A DNA stretch of 11,348 nt from VRUE01 sp035557635 (lineage in GTDB: Bacteria; Actinomycetota; Thermoleophilia; Solirubrobacterales; 70-9), in NCBI GenBank assembly GCA_035557635.1, contig DATMDR010000016.1:1-11348 (forward strand), read 5' to 3'. The stretch's first letter is position 1; each line of letters starts with the position of its first letter. This document shows, piece after piece, positions 7,743 to 11,348 of the stretch. The notes under the pieces are model-generated. The model was not told the origin of the DNA. It searched no databases and worked only from the letters and a program-made list of their open reading frames with translations. The position numbers and the translations under genes are program-made.

Positions 7743-9638
7743 GTGAGCGGGGGGCGCAAGCCGGCGACCGAGCAGACGGCGGCGCGCAATAGCGCCGCAC
7801 GTGGTTCCCTGCCGTCGGAGGACCCGGACCAGGCCGAAGCGCGGCGCGGCCTGGTCGCCGAGCTCGATCCGCCGGTGATCGCCGGCAAGGGCGACCGGCC
7901 GGCCTGGGAGCTCGAGTCCTACGACTTCCTCGAGGGCGAGGCGCCGGACACCGCCCACCCGAGCCTCTGGCGGCTCGGCGAGCTGAACCGGATCGCCGGC
8001 CTCTTCGAGCTGGCGCCCGGCTTCTACCAGCTGCGCGGCTTCGACCTCTCGAACATGCACGTGGTCGAGGGCGAGGAGGGGATCGTGGTGATCGACCCGC
8101 TGGTCTCCGCCGAGACGGCCGCGGCGGCCCTGGCCCTCTACCGGGAGCACCGCGGCGAGCGGACGGTCACCGGCCTGGTCTACACCCACAGCCACGTCGA
8201 CCACTTCGGCGGCGCCAGGGGCGTCATCTCCGAGGACGAGGTCGAGGAGCGCCGGATCCCCGTCATCGCCCCCGCCGGGTTCCTCCACCACGCGGTCAGC
8301 GAGAATGTCTTCGCCGGGACGGCGATGGGCCGGCGGGCCGGCTACATGTACGGGGCGCTGCTCGAGCGCGGCGCCGACGGGCAGCTCGGCTCAGGGCTGG
8401 GGCAAACCACCTCCCTGGGCACGATCACGCTGATCCCTCCCACCCTCGACATCGCCGAGACCGGGCAGGAAGAGGTCGTCGACGGGGTGCGGATGGCCTT
8501 CCAGCTGACGCCGGGCACCGAGGCACCGGCGGAGATGAACATCCACTTCCCGGACGCCCGCGTCCTCTGCATCGCCGACAACGCCGCCCGCGCCATGCAC
8601 AACATCCTCACCCCGCGCGGCGCCCTGGTCCGCGACCCGCGCATCTGGGCGCACTACCTGGACCAGGCCATAGAGCTCTACGGCGCCGAGTCCGACGTCC
8701 TCTTCTCCGGCCACCACTGGCCCTGCTGGGGCGCCGAGCGGATCGTCGATTTCCTGGAGAAGCAACGCGACCTCTACTCCTATCTGCACGACCAGACCCT
8801 GCGCCTACTCAACCAGGGCCTGACCGGGCCCGAGATCGCCGAGGCGATAGAGCTGCCGCCGAGCCTCGCCGGCGAGTGGCACTGCCGCGAGTACTACGGC
8901 TCGGTCAGCCACAACGTGAAGGCGATCTACCAGCGCTACATGGGCTGGTTCGACGGCAACCCGGCCCACCTCTGGGAGCATCCGCCGGTCGAGCAGGCGC
9001 AGCGCTACGTCGAGTTCATGGGCGGCGCCGAGGCGGTGCTGGAGAAGGCGCACGAGTCCTTCGCGGCGGGCGACTACCGCTGGGTCGCCGAGGTCGTCAA
9101 CCACCTCGTCTTCGCCGAGCCAGAGAACGGGGAGGCGCGGGAGCTGCAGGCCGACGCGCTGGAGCAGCTCGGCTACGGAGCCGAGAACGCGACTTGGCGC
9201 AACTTCTTCCTGATGGGCGCGAAGGAGCTGCGCGAAGGGATCTCCGGTACGCCGACCGCCGCCGCTCCGCCCGACATCGTCGCCAACCTCTCGGTCTCCC
9301 AGCTGCTCGACGCGATGGCGATCCGGCTCGACGGGCCGCGTGCCTGGAAGCACTACCTGCGCATCGACTGGATCGTCACCGACCCCGACGAGGAGCGCGC
9401 GATCACGGTGCGGAACGGAGTGCTCAGCCACCGTCCCTGCCGCCACGACCCGACCGCCGAAGCCGGTCTCGTCGTCGAGCGCAGGGCCCTGAACGAACTG
9501 CTGCTCAAAGTCGCCGACATCGGCGAGCTGGCCGAGAGCAGGCGGCTGCGCGTCGAGGGCGACGGAGCGAAGATCGGCGAGCTGCTCGGCCTGCTCGACG
9601 AGCCCAACCCTGGCTTCGCCATCGTCACGCCGGACTAG
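7743..9638 (+). CDS. Metallo-beta-lactamase-fold alkyl-sulfatase (SdsA1/YjcS family)
   Basis: Type III sulfatase family that hydrolyses primary or secondary alkyl sulfates to an alcohol and sulfate using two zinc ions. The 631 residues have three parts: the MBL domain (about 85-400) with THSHVDHFGG (His149, His151, Asp153, His154), Glu260 in TPGTEAPAEM and a histidine in SGHHWPCWG (His324); the family dimerisation domain (about 400-520, starting near WHCREYYGSVSHNVKAIYQR); and an SCP2-like C-terminal domain (about 520-631). Where the family usually has a bridging Glu, this protein has Asp279 (CIADNAARAMHN). There is no signal peptide, so it should be cytosolic, unlike secreted SdsA1. The GTG at 7743 begins 4 nt after the preceding stop, so it belongs to the operon. 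The released alcohol, once oxidised, could feed the beta-oxidation enzymes upstream. The natural substrate is unknown. Confidence 0.92.
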   Translation: MSGGRKPATEQTAARNSAARGSLPSEDPDQAEARRGLVAELDPPVIAGKGDRPAWELESYDFLEGEAPDTAHPSLWRLGELNRIAGLFELAPGFYQLRGFDLSNMHVVEGEEGIVVIDPLVSAETAAAALALYREHRGERTVTGLVYTHSHVDHFGGARGVISEDEVEERRIPVIAPAGFLHHAVSENVFAGTAMGRRAGYMYGALLERGADGQLGSGLGQTTSLGTITLIPPTLDIAETGQEEVVDGVRMAFQLTPGTEAPAEMNIHFPDARVLCIADNAARAMHNILTPRGALVRDPRIWAHYLDQAIELYGAESDVLFSGHHWPCWGAERIVDFLEKQRDLYSYLHDQTLRLLNQGLTGPEIAEAIELPPSLAGEWHCREYYGSVSHNVKAIYQRYMGWFDGNPAHLWEHPPVEQAQRYVEFMGGAEAVLEKAHESFAAGDYRWVAEVVNHLVFAEPENGEARELQADALEQLGYGAENATWRNFFLMGAKELREGISGTPTAAAPPDIVANLSVSQLLDAMAIRLDGPRAWKHYLRIDWIVTDPDEERAITVRNGVLSHRPCRHDPTAEAGLVVERRALNELLLKVADIGELAESRRLRVEGDGAKIGELLGLLDEPNPGFAIVTPD

Positions 9639-9667
9639 AGCGTCGTACTTCAGCAGGGTGCGGCAGT

Positions 9668-9952
9668 TCAGCCGTGCCGGAAGCGGAACATCGTCTCGTC
9701 CACGTAGCACCAGCTCCAGTCCTCGCCCGGCTCGACCGAGCGGATGATCGGATGGCCCGTGGCCTGATGGTGGGCCGTCGCGTGCTTCCCCGGCGAGTTG
9801 TCGCAGCAGCCGATGTGCCCACAGCTCTGGCACATCCGCAGGTGCACCCACTGCATCCCCAGCGCCAGGCACTCCTCGCAACCGGCGACCCCCCCAGGGG
9901 CGTCGGTGACCTGGATCGAGTCGAGATGAGTGCAGTCGGCGGCCGTATACAC
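9668..9952 (-). CDS. UBP-type zinc finger protein
   Basis: A compact 94-residue zinc-binding protein built almost entirely of a ZnF-UBP domain, the fold that binds the ubiquitin C-terminus in eukaryotic deubiquitinases. The ligand array is complete: Cys7, His9, Cys25 and Cys28 (CEECLALG), Cys41 and Cys44 (CQSCGHIGCCDNS), Cys49, His57, His61 and His67 (HATAHHQATGHPII). WVHLRMC and EPGEDWSWCYVDE are typical of the bacterial members. Bacteria lack ubiquitin, so the partner is unknown; small-molecule, peptide-tail or redox roles have no support here. I prefer the GTG at 9952, which starts five residues before the first ligand; an in-frame GTG at 9970 is possible. Starting further upstream would translate through the 9981-10016 palindrome. 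Convergent with the alkyl-sulfatase gene (29 bp between stops) and divergent from greA. Confidence 0.9.
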   Translation of the reverse strand: MYTAADCTHLDSIQVTDAPGGVAGCEECLALGMQWVHLRMCQSCGHIGCCDNSPGKHATAHHQATGHPIIRSVEPGEDWSWCYVDETMFRFRHG

Positions 9953-9980
9953 AACCGTAGCGCGACGCACCCCGTCGACT

Positions 9981-10016
9981 CTGCACTTTCCCGGCCTATA
10001 ACCCGGGAAAGTGCAG
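9981..10016. promoter_or_regulatory. 14-bp perfect inverted repeat between the zinc-finger gene and greA
   Basis: CTGCACTTTCCCGG (9981-9994) is repeated in perfect inverted form at 10003-10016 around the 8-nt loop CCTATAAC. It sits in the shared intergenic region of two divergent genes, where an operator or a 5'-UTR stem-loop would lie; the TATAAC in the loop also looks like a -10 box for a greA transcript. Its outer CTCTGCACTT (9979-9988) recurs downstream of greA at 10570-10579, so it may instead be a member of the palindromic repeat family there. Confidence 0.5.
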
Positions 10017-10056
10017 GATCGGCGAGATGAAGCGTCATCTGGCAAGGTGTGGGGCC

Positions 10057-10539
10057 ATGAGCGACGAGGCGACCGGGGAGCCGATCACCGAGGAGGGGAT
10101 CGCCGCCCTGAAAGAGGAAATCGAGCAGCTCGAGGGACCGGGCCGCACCAAGATGGCGGCGCGGATCAAGACCGCCCGCGAGGAAGGCGACCTCAAGGAG
10201 AACGCCGAGTACCACATCGCCAAAGAGGACCAGGCGCACATGGAGACGCGGATCAAGCGCCTGCGCGAACGCCTCGACAACGCCGTCGTGGTCGAGGCCG
10301 ACACCGCCCCCGCCGACACCTTCGCCTTCGGCCGCAGCGCCGAAGTCCTCGACGAGGCCAAAGGCGAGGCCGCGGTCTGGACCCTGGTCGGCTCGACCGA
10401 GGCCAACCTGGCCGAGGGCCGCCTCTCCGCCGAGTCGCCGATCGGCAAAGCGCTGATGAACGCGCAGGTCGGCAGCACCGTCCAGGTCGAGACGCCGCGC
10501 GGGACGAAGGCCTTCACGGTGCTCAAGCTCGTCTCTTAG
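10057..10539 (+). CDS. greA: Transcription elongation factor GreA
   Basis: Binds the RNA polymerase secondary channel and stimulates cleavage of the backtracked transcript 3' end. The 160 residues match GreA length. The N-terminal coiled coil spans about 10-85, with the tip sequence AREEGDLKENAEYHIAKEDQ carrying the two acidic residues (Asp45, Glu48) that position the catalytic metal. The C-terminal FKBP-like domain (about 86-160) includes LVGSTEANLAEGRLSAESPI and GKALMNAQVGSTVQVETPRG. The ATG at 10057 has AAGGTG 7 nt upstream and the expected short N-terminus; an in-frame ATG at 10027 is less likely. It is a single-gene unit: the zinc-finger gene diverges from it and a palindrome cluster follows it. 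Factors of this family with intact tips are normally active; GreB-type and Rnk-type alternatives fit less well. Confidence 0.95.
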   Translation: MSDEATGEPITEEGIAALKEEIEQLEGPGRTKMAARIKTAREEGDLKENAEYHIAKEDQAHMETRIKRLRERLDNAVVVEADTAPADTFAFGRSAEVLDEAKGEAAVWTLVGSTEANLAEGRLSAESPIGKALMNAQVGSTVQVETPRGTKAFTVLKLVS

Positions 10540-10552
10540 ACGGGGCTTGAGG

Positions 10553-10665
10553 GGAGGGGTCGGGTACCCCTCTGCACTTAACTTTTTTGGGAATCGCCTT
10601 TAGCCGTCCGAGGTTTGCCGGCCGCAAAAAAGTACAAGGCGTTCCGAGGGGTACCCGACCCCTCC
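10553..10665. repeat. Pair of REP-like hairpin units in inverted orientation (20-bp perfect arms)
   Basis: The 20 bases at 10553-10572 recur as an exact reverse complement at 10646-10665, with 73 bases between. Each arm is itself a hairpin: GAGGGGT-CGGGT-ACCCCTC on the left and GAGGGGT-ACCCG-ACCCCTC on the right. A second inverted match lies inside: ACTTTTTTG (10581-10589) against CAAAAAAGT (10625-10633). A third, imperfect one pairs GGAATCGCCTT (10590-10600) with AAGGCGTTCC (10636-10645), but its order relative to the ACTTTTTTG match differs, so the copies have diverged or been rearranged. The structure resembles REP/BIME units or a very short MITE; no target-site duplication was recognised. 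Confidence 0.65.
10554..10588 (+). terminator. Candidate greA terminator within the left repeat unit
   Basis: The left hairpin (7-bp stem at 10554-10560/10566-10572, 5-nt loop) lies 14 nt after the greA stop and is followed by a T6 run at 10583-10588. The 10-nt gap between stem and T-run is longer than in a canonical intrinsic terminator, so activity is uncertain. Confidence 0.4.
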
Positions 10666-10748
10666 GCGCAGGCGCCTCGAAGTTCCGTCTGGGCTGCAAG
10701 CGCGTCCCGCAACTTCGTCAGCCACTCGGGCGACGCGAGTCTGTTCTT

Positions 10749-10768
10749 GACCCCGGTATGCGGGGGTC
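10749..10768. repeat. Degenerate GACCCC/GGGGTC hairpin unit
   Basis: GACCCC (10749-10754) pairs with GGGGTC (10763-10768) across an 8-nt loop. The following bases give GGGGTCGGG (10763-10771), a 9-nt match to the core of the left repeat arm at 10556-10564, so this may be a decayed third copy of the same unit. Confidence 0.35.
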
Positions 10769-10797
10769 GGGGATGGGGTCACCAGGGACCGTCTAAT

Positions 10798-10840
10798 CGC
10801 GTGGTTCCTTTTCCGCCCTTGTGTCCGGAAAGGAACCGCG
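10798..10840. repeat. Strong stem-loop with GGTTCC arms
   Basis: GGTTCCTTTTCCG (10803-10815) pairs with CGGAAAGGAACC (10826-10837), with one extra T in the left arm and a loop of about 10 nt. CGC (10798-10800) and GCG (10838-10840) can extend the stem past a two-base bulge. No T-run follows. It could be a palindromic repeat unit, a processed-RNA hairpin or a U-less terminator. Confidence 0.4.
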
Positions 10841-10884
10841 GGATGCGGGACCTTGCTTGCCTTCCGTCCGCCTCTCTCCTCCCG

Positions 10885-10946
10885 TCCCGCCGGGCCAGGG
10901 CGCACACCTACCTGCCGCAGTGGGTGTGGGTCCTGGCCCGGCGGGA
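10885..10946. repeat. Long stem-loop with 15-bp perfect arms
   Basis: TCCCGCCGGGCCAGG (10885-10899) has its exact reverse complement at 10932-10946. After a 3x3 internal mismatch the stem continues with CACACC (10903-10908) against GGTGTG (10923-10928), leaving a 14-nt loop. It is the most stable-looking structure in the window and overlaps the coding-like stretch, so it may be structured RNA, a transposon-end-like inverted repeat, or a coincidence of GC-rich codons. Confidence 0.45.
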
Positions 10947-11074
10947 GCTCGGCCGCTGGTTGAGGGACTTCGGCGCGGTCAACGCGATCGGGGCGCTGTG
11001 CTCGATGCCGGCCTATCCGTACTGGTCGCTGGCGATCGGCCCCGAAGGCAAGGTTGACGCCGACGCGGTGAGAA
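10887..11074 (+). pseudogene. Coding-like stretch without a convincing start, possible gene remnant
   Basis: In one plus-strand frame these codons have G or C at almost every third position, as in the true genes here, and read like a protein segment: HTYLPQWVWVLARRELGRWL, then RDFGAVNAIGALCSMPAYPY, then WSLAIGPEGKVDADAVR. Upstream of about 10885 the frame becomes low-quality (proline, serine and arginine runs over hairpins). Downstream of about 11075 the bias is lost, although the frame stays open to 11226 across the next gene. No ATG or GTG with a ribosome site opens it at a sensible point. I do not recognise the family. It could be the remains of a gene broken by the repeats, or a small gene with a missed start. 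The rest of 10540-11086 holds only the palindromes listed separately. Confidence 0.3.
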
Positions 11075-11092
11075 CAATGCGGGGCGGTGTTG

Positions 11093-11348
11093 ATGCTGCG
11101 CTCATCCGTGCAGGCCGAGCTGGCCCCCCGCTTCGCCGAGCTGCTGCGCGAGCTCGACGGGGTGCGGCGGATCGTGCGGCAGCCCGACGAGGACGATCCC
11201 GGCAGCAAGAGCGTCTTCGTCGCTGACGTCGAACCGGCCGCCGCCGACCGCTTGGTGGACATGATCGCCGAGCTCGGGATCCCGGTCGACGACTACCTGC
11301 TGACCAAAGTCGACGTGGTCGCGCCGCTGCGCCGCCAGCTCGGCGGAG
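11093..11348 (+). CDS. N-terminal part of a probable DUF389-family membrane protein (runs off the right edge)
   Basis: Open frame of 85 codons still open at the window end. It reads MLRSSVQAELAPRFAELLRE, then LDGVRRIVRQ, KSVFVADVEPAAADRLVDMI and AELGIPVDDYLLTKVDVVAP. This soluble alpha/beta segment, with a short repulsive-tail pattern "VADV...AAD.L.D.L..LGI", resembles the N-terminal domain of DUF389 (TIGR00341-type) proteins, which continue into several transmembrane helices; those would lie beyond the window. Function of that family is unknown to me. The ATG at 11093 has GGGG about 8 nt upstream; in-frame GTG (11087) and TTG (11090) are alternatives. Codon bias is strong from the start. It lies downstream of the palindrome cluster, with no visible promoter of good quality. 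Confidence 0.55.
   Translation, partial: MLRSSVQAELAPRFAELLRELDGVRRIVRQPDEDDPGSKSVFVADVEPAAADRLVDMIAELGIPVDDYLLTKVDVVAPLRRQLGG

Noticed and set aside
6476..7888. 470-codon minus-strand frame opposite the 3-hydroxyacyl-CoA dehydrogenase gene
   Set aside because: Same reasoning: a shadow of a well-supported gene, arginine- and alanine-rich with no recognisable motif.
9661..9679. CGGCA/TGCCG small hairpin between the convergent alkyl-sulfatase and zinc-finger genes as a bidirectional terminator
   Set aside because: The stem is only 5 bp with a 9-nt loop, overlaps the zinc-finger stop region and has no T-run on either side.
8805..9986. 393-codon minus-strand frame opposite the alkyl-sulfatase 3' half
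   Set aside because: It overlaps two real genes in other frames and has no family signature.
10540..11086. CRISPR array, tRNA or other known RNA gene in the large intergenic region
   Set aside because: There are no regularly spaced direct repeats and no tRNA-like arm set. The repeats are inverted and of different sequence.
10600..11262. 220-codon minus-strand frame across the palindrome cluster and DUF389-like start
   Set aside because: The composition is low-quality (Ser/Arg/Pro runs), it crosses several hairpins, and it lacks the third-position G/C pattern of real genes.

Overview
The window reads as a chromosomal segment of a high-GC actinobacterium. Nearly every coding third position is G or C, GTG starts are common, and Shine-Dalgarno sites are often weak. 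The mix of genes (a FliA/WhiG-type sigma factor, a UBP zinc finger, an alkyl-sulfatase beside acyl-CoA enzymes, a DUF389-like protein) would suit a soil actinobacterium, possibly of the Thermoleophilia/Solirubrobacterales type. That placement is an inference from gene content, not from a marker gene.

Layout. (1) Bases 1-1278, minus strand: a regulatory group with a single-domain LuxR/GerE-type DNA-binding protein, a FliA/WhiG-family sigma factor 20 nt downstream, and the start of an unrecognised small protein that runs off the left edge. A strong Shine-Dalgarno site ahead of the group points to a short out-of-frame reading frame instead of the regulator. (2) 1420-2464, minus strand: a 1-Cys (Prx6-type) peroxiredoxin and a small single-pass membrane protein. 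(3) 2504-9638, plus strand: a tight run of six genes: thiolase, class IV PLP aminotransferase, acyl-CoA dehydrogenase, enoyl-CoA hydratase, 3-hydroxyacyl-CoA dehydrogenase and a metallo-beta-lactamase-fold alkyl-sulfatase. (4) 9668-9952, minus strand: a bacterial UBP-type zinc finger protein. (5) 10057-10539, plus strand: greA. (6) 10540-11086: 547 bases without a convincing intact gene but full of palindromes, including a 20-bp perfect inverted repeat and a stretch with codon bias but no recognisable start. (7) 11093 to the right edge: the N-terminus of a probable DUF389-family protein.

How the genes work together. Four of the six operon genes form a complete beta-oxidation turn (dehydrogenation, hydration, second oxidation, thiolysis). 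The class IV aminotransferase inside the same run would fit branched-chain amino acid breakdown, where the isoleucine route needs exactly these reaction types after the keto-acid dehydrogenase. The terminal alkyl-sulfatase could release fatty alcohols that reach the same beta-oxidation enzymes after oxidation to acids. Both are inferences from context. The operon diverges from the membrane-protein gene across only 39 bp, and neither gene has a visible Shine-Dalgarno site, so leaderless transcripts are plausible.

No CRISPR array, tRNA, rRNA, phage gene or intact transposase was seen. The least explained parts are the palindrome cluster after greA, the Glu-to-Asp change at a predicted bridging metal ligand of the alkyl-sulfatase, and the leader architecture of the LuxR-type gene.
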